A stretch of 64,000 nucleotides of DNA from Mycobacterium shinjukuense (lineage in GTDB: Bacteria > Actinomycetota > Actinomycetes > Mycobacteriales > Mycobacteriaceae). Each line of letters starts with the position of its first letter. Position 1 is the first letter of the stretch. The stretch is taken from contig NZ_AP022575.1 in NCBI RefSeq assembly GCF_010730055.1, forward strand, positions 3,906,001-3,970,000, written 5' to 3'. The notes beneath the pieces are model-generated. The model did not search any database. It was not told where the DNA came from and was given only the letters and a program-made list of their open reading frames with translations. Below are positions 49,301 through 57,003 of this stretch, one piece after another. A program made the position numbers and the translations under genes.

Positions 49301-49794
49301 GCGGGCAGCCGGGCCAACGCGACGCGATGTTTGGTAACCTTGCCGGCCGGGGCGGCGTGGGAGGCGGCGGTAGCCATGGGGCCAACGGCGTGGGCGGTGC
49401 CGCAGGCGCGGAGGGCGTAGCCGGCCAGCCCCGCGCCACCGCCGGCGGACAGAACCTGCTCGACGCTTTTTACGCGGCCGAGAAGAATCTCCTCAGCGCG
49501 GTCCACGGTCCCAGTCAGACAGTGGCCAACGCCAAACAGGATCTGCTCACGGCGATCCATACGGCCGAACAGAACCTGCTCGCCGTCCCTGAGCTCACCC
49601 GGTCACTGGCCACCGCCAAACAAGACCTCCTCACCGCGATCCAGGTCGCCCAGGAAAAAGTCTTCGACGCGGCGCGCAACCCCATCGAGGCGTTGGGCAC
49701 CGCCGAACAGATCCTCCTCACCGCACTCGGCACGGCGGAGCAGGATGTCCTCAACGCTGTTGCGGACGTGTTGGCCCGATTCGACATCTACTGA
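46357..49794 (+). CDS. PE_PGRS family protein with internal duplication
   Basis: The 1145-residue protein has a PE domain (residues 1 to about 95; MAFVITLPEFLVAGATELAG), the linker GRPLIGDGADATTPGQ, a Gly-Asn-Gly-rich PGRS domain (about 145-465), a long helical repeat region (about 468-680), the same linker again, a second PGRS domain (about 690-1020), and a C-terminal helical tail (LLTAIHTAEQNLLAVP...). PE_PGRS proteins are exported by type VII secretion and placed on the surface. The second PGRS block is almost a copy of the first. Start is an ATG after CGGAGGACGGGAA. Frame intact throughout. Confidence 0.92.
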   Translation: MAFVITLPEFLVAGATELAGIRSAIDSANVAAAAYTTNVVAAAEDEVSAAIAALLSAHAQDYQVISAQVGLFHDHFVQTLSNAGASYVATEAANAAHHLIDVVHNPSQALANAQQHLLTGVHDAEQNVLHVVNAPTEALLGRPLIGDGADATTPGQAGGDGGLLFGNGGAGYTSTTAGVAGTRGGHAGLWGNGGRGGGGGPGAAGGAGGNGGWLYGNGGDGGPGGMAVVAGGSGGQGGAGGNAGLWGSGGDGGDGGDGAAGAPGNNPASVAAPNGANGTTTTAGQPGSPGTTFGQHGGDGGDGGVNGGNGGTGAAGASGGSGGSGGAGGAGGRGGLLVGDGGDGGRGGMGNVGGAGADGGNGGHGGDDSVLNGNDFGGNGGNGGNGGNGGNGGNGGRGGDAGAGGIFGNPGNRGDGGEAGPGGVGGNTGTPGNGGSGSPGGNSGGNGVNGAVGTQGVAGQPGATVGGQNPLDPVRAAEQYLLSGIRAAEQGLLEVPTQALAIEHHLRSGVHAAGQNLLSEVRAAEQHVFDAVHNPDQAVVNAHHNLLNGLRAAEQNLRTGIQAAERGLLDAVPTQALANVEQHLRNGVHAVEQNLLTGIRAAEQHVSDVADNPNQALVNAQHDVLTGVHGAAQNLLSGVQAAEQHVLDVVHNPSQALANAQQHLLTGVHDAEQNVLHVVNAPTEALLGRPLIGDGADATTPGQAGGDGGLLFGNGGAGYTSTTAGVAGTRGGHAGLWGNGGRGGGGGPGAAGGAGGNGGWLYGNGGDGGPGGMAVVAGGSGGQGGAGGNAGLWGSGGDGGDGGDGAAGAPGNNPASVPAPNGANGTTTTAGQPGSPGTTFGQHGGDGGDGGVNGGNGGTGAAGAGGSGGSAGGAGGRGGLLVGDGGDGGRGGMGNVGGAGAGGGNGGDGGAGASGGTAGVLGEAGGRGGNGGNGGNGGNGGNGGNGGRGGDAGAGGFFGNPGNRGDGGEAGLGGVEGSGGQGGQPGQRDAMFGNLAGRGGVGGGGSHGANGVGGAAGAEGVAGQPRATAGGQNLLDAFYAAEKNLLSAVHGPSQTVANAKQDLLTAIHTAEQNLLAVPELTRSLATAKQDLLTAIQVAQEKVFDAARNPIEALGTAEQILLTALGTAEQDVLNAVADVLARFDIY
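46657..47445 (+). repeat. internal direct duplication, copy 1
   Basis: Identical by eye to the block 1641 bases downstream for about 500 bases (helical linker, GRPLIGDG motif and PGRS start), with first differences near 47165 (TTGC against TACC), and then an indel near 47310. Confidence 0.85.
47767..48400 (+). repeat. helical AAEQ tandem repeat inside the PE_PGRS protein
   Basis: In protein terms, an alternation of about 11-residue units (AAEQNLLSGIR-like) and longer units of 24-29 residues (AAEQHVLDVVHNPSQALANAQQHLLTGVH-like), giving a compound period near 40 residues or 120 bases: comparable AAEQHV units start near 47923, 48160 and 48280. Leu/Val/Ile spacing is amphipathic, so long helices are likely. 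The same units recur in the tail (about residues 1028-1140). Confidence 0.8.
48298..49077 (+). repeat. internal direct duplication, copy 2
   Basis: Second copy of the linker-plus-PGRS block of the same gene. Extremely high identity suggests recent duplication or gene conversion. Copy 2 continues into a PGRS run that differs from copy 1 beyond about 49070. Confidence 0.85.
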
Positions 49795-50027
49795 GCCGAG
49801 GTCCGACCGGTAAAGCCCGAGAGCTGGTGAAACCGCCAACACGAAAACGAAACTAAAGGTTCGCTTGGTCAGGCGAAGTTCACAATCAGACCAGGTTGGC
49901 GTTCAAACTGCCGTGAGTGCTGCGGTGGTGAATTGGCTCTGGTGCCGGCAAAGCTGGCGGTAGGGTTGGGCCGGATCGCTGTGGCAGGCCAGATCCGACC
50001 GGCGTGAATTCCTGCCTCACCACGTCG

Positions 50028-50402
50028 TCACGGCGGCACGGCCAGTTGGGTCAGGTCGACGAAGACGTAGGCCAAGCAGAATAGGAAATTCAACACGACC
50101 AGAAACAGGCCGGCGAACATCAGTGAGCGGGTGCCGCGACGTTTTAGCTGTTCGAACTTCGCGACGCGCTTTTCACGGTTGATTCGGGTGGCGATGATCG
50201 CGAAATTAAGGTCGGTCAATTCGCGCTCCGCGGCGGGCGCGCCCGCCAGCAACTCCCGAAGACGCCGCGGCGGGGTTTCGACGCCGACCCGGGCAAAGCG
50301 CCGGCTCAGCCGGCGCGCCTGCCGGCGCCCAGGACGCTGACCCCGCAACCGCAGCTGATGGTTCTTTCGTTCGTCGCCCCAGGGGTTCGACGGCGTCGTC
50401 AC
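50028..50402 (-). CDS. small basic protein with C-terminal membrane helix
   Basis: About 124 residues from GTG 50402 (MTTPSNPWGDERKNHQLRLRG), strongly basic (QRPGRRQARRLSRRFARV), then an acidic-hydrophobic helix and one C-terminal transmembrane segment (SLMFAGLFLVVLNFLFCLAYVFVDL). A TAGAAT hexamer lies about 12 bases before the GTG and could be a -10 element with no leader. ATGs at 50453/50456 would add about 18 residues. Function unknown; family not recognised. Confidence 0.6.
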   Translation of the reverse strand: MTTPSNPWGDERKNHQLRLRGQRPGRRQARRLSRRFARVGVETPPRRLRELLAGAPAAERELTDLNFAIIATRINREKRVAKFEQLKRRGTRSLMFAGLFLVVLNFLFCLAYVFVDLTQLAVPP

Positions 50403-50567
50403 AAGCGGGGATTCTAACGCCTGGGGCGACGGTTCGGGCCTGGGCGCCAACATCATCGCAGGAAACAGGCGGCGCACACACAGCGGCGCGCAAGGACGCC
50501 CGGCAGAACCGGGGGGCGGCCGGCTAGCTAATCTTGCCCCCAATCGGTTCGGCGTTGGTACATTCTG

Positions 50568-51620
50568 GTGGTGCTCTTTGCGGCCCTGCGTGACATGCAA
50601 TGGCGAAAACGGCGCCTCGTTATCGCGATCGTCAGCACCGGTTTGATCTTCGGGATGACGCTCGTTCTGACCGGGCTCGCCAACGGCTTTCGGGTCGAGG
50701 CCAGGCACACCGTGGATTCGATGGGTGTCGACGAATTTGTGGTCAAATCTGGTGCGGCCGGACCGTTTCTGGGTTCGATACCGTTTCCCGATGTTGACCT
50801 GGCCCGGGTGGCCTCGTTACCCGGCGTCGTGGCTGCGGCCCCATTGGGTTGCGTGGGGACGATGATGAAGGAAGGCACGTCAACGCGCAACGTCACGGCC
50901 TTCGGCGCGCCCGAGCATGGACCGGGCATGCCGCAGGTCTCCGAGGGCCGGGCGCCGTCGACGCCGGACGAGGTGGCGGCGTCGAGCACGGTGGGTCGGC
51001 ATGTCGGCGACACCATCGAGGTCGGGACGCACACCTTGCGGATCGTCGGCATCGTGCCCGATTCCACGGCAATGGCCAAGATTCCCAACGTCTTCCTGAC
51101 CACCGAGGGCTTGCAGCGACTGGCCTACAACGGGCAGCCGAACATCACGTCGTTCGGAATCAAAGGTGCACCCCGACAGCTCCCGGAGGGCTACCAGAGC
51201 TTCGACCGCACGGGCGCCGTCAACGAGTTGGTGCGCCCGCTGAAGGTCGCGGTGAATTCGATCTCGATCGTGGCCGTCTTGTTGTGGATCGTGGCGGTGC
51301 TCATCGTCGGATCGGTGGTGTACCTGTCCGCGCTCGAGCGACTGCGTGACTTCGCGGTGTTCAAGGCGATCGGCACGCCAACGCGCTCGATCGTGGCGGG
51401 GCTGGCACTGCAGGCGCTCGTCGTTGCGCTGCTGGCGGCGCTGGTGGGCGTCATCCTCGCGCAGCTGTTGGCGCCGCTCTTCCCGATGATCGTGGCCGTC
51501 CCCGCGGGTGCCTACCTGGCGTTACCGGTGGTGGCGATCGTCATCGGTCTGTTGGCCAGCCTGGCCGGGCTGAGGCGCGTGGTGGCCGTCGATCCCGCGC
51601 TGGCGTTTGGAGGTCCGTAG
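50568..51620 (+). CDS. ABC transporter permease, MacB/FtsX type (Rv0072 ortholog)
   Basis: The 350-residue permease has one N-terminal membrane helix (LVIAIVSTGLIFGMTLVLTGLANG), a large extracytoplasmic domain and three C-terminal helices, the FtsX layout, with ERLRDFAVFKAIGTPTRSI as the cytoplasmic coupling loop. It is followed 3 bases later by its ATPase gene. Substrate unknown. GTG start. Confidence 0.93.
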   Translation: MVLFAALRDMQWRKRRLVIAIVSTGLIFGMTLVLTGLANGFRVEARHTVDSMGVDEFVVKSGAAGPFLGSIPFPDVDLARVASLPGVVAAAPLGCVGTMMKEGTSTRNVTAFGAPEHGPGMPQVSEGRAPSTPDEVAASSTVGRHVGDTIEVGTHTLRIVGIVPDSTAMAKIPNVFLTTEGLQRLAYNGQPNITSFGIKGAPRQLPEGYQSFDRTGAVNELVRPLKVAVNSISIVAVLLWIVAVLIVGSVVYLSALERLRDFAVFKAIGTPTRSIVAGLALQALVVALLAALVGVILAQLLAPLFPMIVAVPAGAYLALPVVAIVIGLLASLAGLRRVVAVDPALAFGGP

Positions 51621-51623
51621 ACG

Positions 51624-52616
51624 GTGGGCGATCTCAGCATTCAAAACCTTGTCGTCGAATACTACAGCGGCGGATATGTGCTGCGGCCGATCAATGGCTT
51701 GAACCTCGACGTGGCGGCCGGGTCACTGGTGATTCTGCTCGGGCCCAGTGGCTGCGGGAAGACGACGCTGCTGTCCTGCCTGGGCGGCATCCTGCGGCCA
51801 AAGTCGGGCGCCATCAAGTTCGATGATGTCGACATCACCACCCTCGAGGGGGCCGCGCTGGCGAGGTACCGGCGCGACAAGGTGGGCATCGTCTTTCAGG
51901 CGTTCAACCTGGTGCCCAGCCTCACCGCCGTGGAGAACGTGATGGTTCCACTGCGCTCGGCCGGGTGGTCGCGCTCGGCGTCGCGAAAGCGCGCCGAGGA
52001 ATTGCTGACCCGGGTCAACCTGCAGGACCGAATGAAACACCGACCGGGCGACCTGAGCGGCGGGCAGCAGCAACGCGTCGCGGTCGCCCGCGCGATCGCT
52101 TTGGATCCACCGTTGATTCTCGCCGACGAACCGACCGCGCACCTGGACTTCATCCAGGTGGAGGAGGTGCTGCGGCTGATCCGTGAACTCGCCGACGACG
52201 ACCGTGTCGTGGTGGTCGCCACCCACGACAGCAGGATGTTACCGATGGCCGATCGCGTCGTGGAGCTGACACCCGAGTTCGCCGACACCGACCGAGAACC
52301 CGAAACCGTGCAACTCAAGGCCGGCGAGGTGTTGTTTGAGCAGAGCACGATGGGTGAGCTGATCTATGTGGTGACCGAGGGCGAGTTTGACATTGTGCAC
52401 GAATTAGCCGATGGCGGTGAGGAATTGGTCAAGGTAGTCGGGCGCGGGGACTACTTCGGCGAAATGGGCGTGCTGTTTCACATGCCGCGCTCGGCGACCG
52501 TGCGCGCCCGCACCGATGCGACGGCGGTGGGGTACACGGCGCAGGCGTTTCGCGAACGGCTCGGCGTGGGCGGCCTGCGCGACCTGATCGAGCACCGCGC
52601 GCTTGCCAGCGACTGA
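51624..52616 (+). CDS. ABC ATPase fused to a cyclic-nucleotide-binding domain (Rv0073 ortholog)
   Basis: The 330-residue protein has an ABC domain: Walker A GPSGCGKTT, Q-loop VFQAFNLVPS, signature LSGGQQQR, Walker B LILADEPTAHLD, and H-loop ATHDSR. From about residue 225 it continues into a cNMP-binding domain (LKAGEVLFEQSTMGELIYVV, GRGDYFGEMGVLFHMPRSATVRA). So the ATPase may be gated by a cyclic nucleotide. It is coupled to the FtsX-like permease. The fusion is also known in M. tuberculosis. Confidence 0.94.
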   Translation: MGDLSIQNLVVEYYSGGYVLRPINGLNLDVAAGSLVILLGPSGCGKTTLLSCLGGILRPKSGAIKFDDVDITTLEGAALARYRRDKVGIVFQAFNLVPSLTAVENVMVPLRSAGWSRSASRKRAEELLTRVNLQDRMKHRPGDLSGGQQQRVAVARAIALDPPLILADEPTAHLDFIQVEEVLRLIRELADDDRVVVVATHDSRMLPMADRVVELTPEFADTDREPETVQLKAGEVLFEQSTMGELIYVVTEGEFDIVHELADGGEELVKVVGRGDYFGEMGVLFHMPRSATVRARTDATAVGYTAQAFRERLGVGGLRDLIEHRALASD

Positions 52617-52631
52617 TCCCCGGCCCTAACC

Positions 52632-53474
52632 CTAACGCGGGCTGGGGCCGCGCACCGCGATCGTTGACAGCAGATCGGCGAGTCGGCCCGGCCGGTCCAT
52701 CATCGAGAAGGTCCGCGCTCCCTCGATGATCTCGAGGCGGGCGTTGGGGATGGTCGCGGCCAGTCGTTCGCCGTCGCCGAGGTCAAAGAACACGTCGTCG
52801 GCCGACCACGCGATGAGCGTGGGCTTGTCGAACCCGGGCAGCCGGGCCGCGACTGCGGTGGTGACGTCGGCGCGGAGCGACAGCGAAAGTTGCCGCAGGT
52901 CTTCGGCGATCGCCGGATTGGTGAGCATGGGCCGCACCCAGGTCTGGGTGAGGTCGTCGATGTTGGCATGCGCCAGGCCGTTGTATGCCCGCTTGCGGGC
53001 GGCCGGTGCCCGCATCACCTGGCTCATCGCCCGGAACAGCGTCTTGGACTTGGCCGCAACGATCACCGGCTTGAGGATCGGCGGCGGAAAGTGTTCGAAC
53101 GCATCGCAACTGGTGAGTACCAGAGCGCCGAGCCGCTCAGCATGGTGCACCGCGACGAGTTGGCTGACGACCCCGCCCGTGTCATTGCCGACCAGCACCA
53201 CGTCGTCGAGGTCAAGGGCGGCAAGGACATCGGCGACGATGCCGGCGATGCCGGTGATGGTTCGGTCGGCGCCCGGCCGCAGTGGCTGTGGATGCGCGCC
53301 GAGCGGCCAGGTCGGGGCGATGCACCGCAGGCCCTGGCCAGCGAGCCGTTCGCTGACGTGGCGCCACAGTTGACCGCCCATCAGGTAGCCGTGCACGAAC
53401 ACGACGGGCCTGCCATTCTCGGGCCCGGTTGCTTCGTAATGAATGGTTCCGGCGCTAATGTCGATTTTCGACAT
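52632..53474 (-). CDS. alpha/beta hydrolase (Rv0077c ortholog)
   Basis: The 280-residue protein has the hydrolase oxyanion part VFVHGYLMGGQLW and the nucleophile elbow VLVGNDTGGVVSQ, where the nucleophile is Asp, as in haloalkane dehalogenases and epoxide hydrolases. Toward the C-terminus, where the catalytic His is usually in a GH-type motif, the protein reads EGARTFSMMDRP, so a canonical His is not obvious at that place. It is divergent from a TetR gene and shares its operator region. Substrate unknown. Confidence 0.88.
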   Translation of the reverse strand: MSKIDISAGTIHYEATGPENGRPVVFVHGYLMGGQLWRHVSERLAGQGLRCIAPTWPLGAHPQPLRPGADRTITGIAGIVADVLAALDLDDVVLVGNDTGGVVSQLVAVHHAERLGALVLTSCDAFEHFPPPILKPVIVAAKSKTLFRAMSQVMRAPAARKRAYNGLAHANIDDLTQTWVRPMLTNPAIAEDLRQLSLSLRADVTTAVAARLPGFDKPTLIAWSADDVFFDLGDGERLAATIPNARLEIIEGARTFSMMDRPGRLADLLSTIAVRGPSPR

Positions 53475-53491
53475 CGATCACTCCGATCTAT

Positions 53492-53520
53492 AGTTACAAA
53501 CAGATTGCCGGTAACTTACC
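53492..53520. promoter_or_regulatory. operator-like inverted repeats between hydrolase and TetR genes
   Basis: AGTTAC at 53492-53497 pairs with GTAACT at 53511-53516, and GGTAACTTACC at 53510-53520 is itself a palindrome. The site lies in the 56-base gap between divergent starts, where a TetR repressor would act on both genes. Confidence 0.6.
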
Positions 53521-53530
53521 AACAGACTGT

Positions 53531-54136
53531 ATGGAAATCAAGAGGCGGACTCAGGAAGAGCGCTCCGCGGCGACCCGCGCGGCGCTGATCTCGGCCGCTC
53601 GCACACTGTGGGGTCGACGTGGCTATGCGGAGGTGGGGACGCCCGAGATTGCCCAGGAGGCGGGGGTCACCCGCGGTGCGATGTACCACCAATTCGCAGA
53701 CAAGGCAGCGTTATTCCGCGACGTGGTGGAGACGGTGGAGCAGGATGTGATGGCCCGGCTGGCGACCCTGGTGGGTTCGTCGGGCGCGGCGACGCCCGCG
53801 GATGCGATCCGCTCGGCGGTCGACGCCTGGTTCGAGGTCTCCAGCGAGCCCGAGGTGCGTCAGCTGATCCTGTTGGACGCACCCGCCGTGCTCGGCTGGT
53901 CCGGCTTCCGTGATGTCGCCCAGCGGTACAGCCTGGGCATGACCGAACAACTGATCACCGAGGCCATCCGCGTGGGCCAACTGGATCGGCTGCCGGTGCG
54001 GCCGCTGGCGCACGTGCTCATCGGAGCGCTCGACGAGGCGGCGATGTTCATCGCCACCGCCGACGACCCGAAGCGCGCGCGCCGGGAGACCAGGCAGGTG
54101 CTGCGTCGGCTCATCGATGGGATGCTGGCCGGCTAG
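53531..54136 (+). CDS. TetR-family repressor (Rv0078 ortholog)
   Basis: The 201-residue protein (same length as Rv0078) has an N-terminal helix-turn-helix: SAATRAALISAARTLWGRRGYAEVGTPEIAQEAGVTRGAMYHQFADKAALF. The rest is an all-helical ligand domain. Rv0078 is known as a repressor of the divergent Rv0077c; the same is expected here. Confidence 0.93.
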   Translation: MEIKRRTQEERSAATRAALISAARTLWGRRGYAEVGTPEIAQEAGVTRGAMYHQFADKAALFRDVVETVEQDVMARLATLVGSSGAATPADAIRSAVDAWFEVSSEPEVRQLILLDAPAVLGWSGFRDVAQRYSLGMTEQLITEAIRVGQLDRLPVRPLAHVLIGALDEAAMFIATADDPKRARRETRQVLRRLIDGMLAG

Positions 54137-54479
54137 CGCTGGACAAGCCGTGTCCATTCCGCTGCCAGGTCACGGTCCCGGTGGAAGCCGCGCAGGCGGC
54201 AGTGTCTGCGGTTGCTCCGAGACGGACCGTTGCCAACCGTCCGACTGCGTCCTGCTCTACCGACGCCAGGAGATGGTACTGCCGGGTGAGAAGCTGACGA
54301 ACTAATGACTCTGCGGCATCGTCGTTTGCCACCGAGACAACAATGTCCACGTCACGGGTGAAACGTGGCTCGGATCGCGCAGACACCGCGAAACCACCGA
54401 CCAACGCCCACCGTTGACCCAATCCGGTCAGGTCCTTGGCCGCCCTACGGAGTGCCGACTCGACAGCGTTCACATGAAC
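54111..54479 (-). pseudogene. MenT-type nucleotidyltransferase toxin, truncated (Rv0078A-like)
   Basis: From GTG 54479 the frame gives VESALRRAAKDLTGLGQRWALVGGFAVSARSEPRFTRDVDIVV, with the GGFA...R-D-V-D motif of the AbiEii/MenT nucleotidyltransferase fold. After GRLATVRL (near 54225) the rest is unlike the family and the frame ends at 54111 inside the TetR gene. The C-terminal half (about 90 residues) of the toxin is gone, so it is probably inactive. Confidence 0.75.
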
Positions 54480-54682
54480 CGTGTGGATGTCCGGCCGGCG
54501 CTGTCGCCTGCCTCCGCCCCCGGGCGCGTCATCCGCCACGCGTCGATGGCCACTTCGATGTCAACGACATCCGCATCGGGTCGTTCACGGCGCAGCCTCA
54601 TGCGCTGCATCTGCTCGCCGACCTCGTAGATGTCGAGCGCGAGCCTCAGCTTCCGCGCGGCGACCGAATTTGCCACACTCAA
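54470..54682 (-). CDS. menA1: MenA-type antitoxin (Rv0078B-like)
   Basis: The 70-residue product (MSVANSVAARKLRLALDIYEVGEQMQRMRLRRERPDADVVDIEVAIDAW) is close in length to Rv0078B (68 residues), the antitoxin of the MenAT1 pair, and overlaps the toxin frame by about 10 bases. It remains open and looks intact although its toxin partner is truncated. It lacks a recognisable DNA-binding motif. Confidence 0.75.
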   Translation of the reverse strand: MSVANSVAARKLRLALDIYEVGEQMQRMRLRRERPDADVVDIEVAIDAWRMTRPGAEAGDSAGRTSTRFM

Positions 54683-54869
54683 AGCCTACTGGGCGACCGG
54701 GTGGCAACGAGCCAATCCGCACAAAATCCAGCAACTGGGCCTGCCCTTCCCCACTGCGGTCCCGGGGTTTGGCCGGCGGTCAACGTGCGGGCCACAGCAT
54801 CGCTGGACTTTTGACTCGGGAAGGAACCTGATGGCCTCCTCAGCGGAGGCTTTAGCAAGCTTCGGCTGG

Positions 54870-55799
54870 CTATGCGAGTTGGGGATAATGCTCGCCGAGG
54901 TCGCGCAGGTACTGCGGAGAAGCCTGTGTCGCTACGTCGAGAAAGCAACGCACGCTTGGCGACTGGTTGGCGGTGCGCCATGCCAACGCCAGCGGGCGGA
55001 ATGGAAGGGGTCCATGCAGCGGGATAAACCGGACTCCTTTTCGGTTGAGGTTGATGAAAGACGTTGGTAACACCGCAATTCCCGCTCCAGATGCGACCAG
55101 CGCGAGGATCGTCTGGATGTTGGGCACTTCGGCAACGATCGGTGGCTCGATGTCATGTAGCCGGAATAGCTCGACGACGTCGGCGTATGTGGTGGCCGCC
55201 GCGGCTCGCGCCCACAAGACGATCGGCTGATGTGCCAGCAGGGCTGGGGTGATCCGCTCGTGGTCGGCAAGAGGCTCCTCGTCGCACACGACGGCGGCAA
55301 GCGGGTCGTCGATCAGCGTCTGGATGCTCAGCGACGGCTCATCGACCGGCCCGCGCAGGAAACCGACGTCGATGCGGTGTTCGACGAGATGGGCCACCTG
55401 CTCGGCGGTGCCCAGTTCGGTCAGCTCGAGCTGGACGTCGGGATATGCCCGGCGATGTGCGCGCATGACGTACGGCAGGACGCCATCCACCGCCGCCTGC
55501 AGGGCACCGATATGCAAATGACCGAGATGACCGGCGGCAGCCCTGCGTGCGGCCGCAAAGGCGCGCTCGGCATGGGTGAGCGCCAGCCGAGCCTCATCCA
55601 GAAGTGCTTTGCCAGCATCGGTGAGTTCGATCGGACGCCGGGACCGATCGATGAGGTCCACCCCCAGCTGGCGTTCGAGCTTGTGGATCTGCTGACTTAG
55701 CGGCGGTTGGGCGATGTGCAGTCGCGCCGCCGCGCGGCCGAAGTGCCGTTCCTCGGCAACGGTCACGAAGTAGCGCAGCAACCGCAGCTCGGGATCCAT
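54870..55799 (-). CDS. LysR-family regulator
   Basis: The product of about 309 residues has an N-terminal winged helix (LLRYFVTVAEERHFGRAAARLHIAQPPLSQQIHKLERQLGVDL) and an effector domain (LHIGALQAAVDGVLPYVM...). It is divergent from the UGSC-linked gene, separated by 70 bases, so it very likely controls that cluster. The second ATG (55799) gives the usual LysR N-terminus MDPELRLLRYF. Inducer unknown. Confidence 0.93.
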   Translation of the reverse strand: MDPELRLLRYFVTVAEERHFGRAAARLHIAQPPLSQQIHKLERQLGVDLIDRSRRPIELTDAGKALLDEARLALTHAERAFAAARRAAAGHLGHLHIGALQAAVDGVLPYVMRAHRRAYPDVQLELTELGTAEQVAHLVEHRIDVGFLRGPVDEPSLSIQTLIDDPLAAVVCDEEPLADHERITPALLAHQPIVLWARAAAATTYADVVELFRLHDIEPPIVAEVPNIQTILALVASGAGIAVLPTSFINLNRKGVRFIPLHGPLPFRPLALAWRTANQSPSVRCFLDVATQASPQYLRDLGEHYPQLA

Positions 55800-55870
55800 A
55801 TACACAGGATATAAAAGCTGTCTGAATATGTCTTGGACTATGAAGATGTCGCGGATTTACCGTTACCGAC

Positions 55871-56977
55871 ATGACCGCTATAACCACCGCAGAGCGTGAT
55901 CTCGTCGAGTACTACTTCGACCAGCCCTGGAGTGACGGGTTACCCGTGGTTCCACCAACACCGGAGCACGTCGCCGCGGTGCTGGACGTGCTGGGCGGGG
56001 ACCCGAAGCAACTCCTGGCGCGCATCCCCCCGCGCTGGGGCAACCTGACCGCGGAACTGCTGGCGGTCAACATGGTGATGGCCGGCTGCAAACCCGAATA
56101 CGCCCCCGTCGTGCGAGCGGCCATTCTTGCCCTGACCGATACGCGGTTCAACCTCAACGGCATTCAAGCCACCACCCATGTCGTCTCACCGCTGATCGTG
56201 GTCAACGGTCCCATCGCACGTCAGATCGGAATGAACTCCGGTGCAAACGTTTTCGGTTCGGGTAATCGCGCCAACGCCACCATCGGCCGCGCCGTACGGC
56301 TGATCCTGCTCAGCGTCGGTGGCGGCATCCCGGGCGAGTTCGACAAGAGCACCCTGGGCCATCCCGGCAAATACACGTTCTGCATCGCCGAAAACGAAGA
56401 AGAAAGCCCATGGGCGCCCTATCACGTCGAGCACGGCTACGCGCCCGAGGACAGCACCGTCCTGGTGATCGGCGCCGAAGCCCCCCACAGCGTGACCAAC
56501 CACATCTCCGATGACCCGCACGGGATCCTCGACTCCGTTGCGTCGGCGATGAGCACCATCGCCCACAACAACGCCGTGCTCGGGGGTTCCTGCACGGTCG
56601 TCATCGGCGTGGAACATGCCCGCACCATCGCCTCCTTCGGCTGGACCCGCGACGACGTCCGCCGCTACCTGTGGCTCAACGGCACCAACGACTGGGACGA
56701 GGTGAGCTACGGCAACCGGTATGCGCCGCCCGGCCGACGCACCTACAACCGCAATCTGCCGAGGTGGTATCCCCGCGAGTCGGGCAGGCGGTTGCCGATC
56801 GTGTTCACCCCCGACGACATTCACGTGTTTGTCGCCGGTGGAGTCGCCGGTCGATTCTCCGCGTTCCTGCCGGGATGGAGCACCGCGACGACGCCGGTGC
56901 TACGCGCCATCGATGAGAGTGCTGCCGGCGCTACCAACCGTGAGCTTGACTGCTCCGACGGCAGCTGTCGGCTTTGA
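55871..56977 (+). CDS. UGSC-linked protein of unknown function
   Basis: The 368-residue soluble protein has no recognised enzyme motif. Conserved-looking segments: YFDQPWSDGLPVVPPTPEHVAAVL near the N-terminus, PPRWGNLTAELLAVNMVMAGCKPEYAPVV, NGIQATTHVVSPLIVVNGPIARQIGMNSGANVFGSGNRANATIGRA, and CIAENEEESPWAPYHVEHGY. The C-terminus is CSDGSC. I recall this family as the partner of UGSC-type proteins in actinobacteria and other soil bacteria, but no function has been assigned. It is first in a run with the UGSC protein (27 bases apart) and two enzymes. Confidence 0.75.
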   Translation: MTAITTAERDLVEYYFDQPWSDGLPVVPPTPEHVAAVLDVLGGDPKQLLARIPPRWGNLTAELLAVNMVMAGCKPEYAPVVRAAILALTDTRFNLNGIQATTHVVSPLIVVNGPIARQIGMNSGANVFGSGNRANATIGRAVRLILLSVGGGIPGEFDKSTLGHPGKYTFCIAENEEESPWAPYHVEHGYAPEDSTVLVIGAEAPHSVTNHISDDPHGILDSVASAMSTIAHNNAVLGGSCTVVIGVEHARTIASFGWTRDDVRRYLWLNGTNDWDEVSYGNRYAPPGRRTYNRNLPRWYPRESGRRLPIVFTPDDIHVFVAGGVAGRFSAFLPGWSTATTPVLRAIDESAAGATNRELDCSDGSCRL

Positions 56978-57003
56978 GATCAGACCAACTGAGGAGAAGG
57001 GTA

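Noticed and set aside
54365..54831. Plus-strand frames over the menAT-like locus
   Set aside because: They are opposite the antitoxin and toxin frames, which match a known family in length and layout.
55800..55870. LysR binding site in the divergent gap
   Set aside because: The gap is AT-rich and must hold it, but no clean T-N11-A palindrome stands out.
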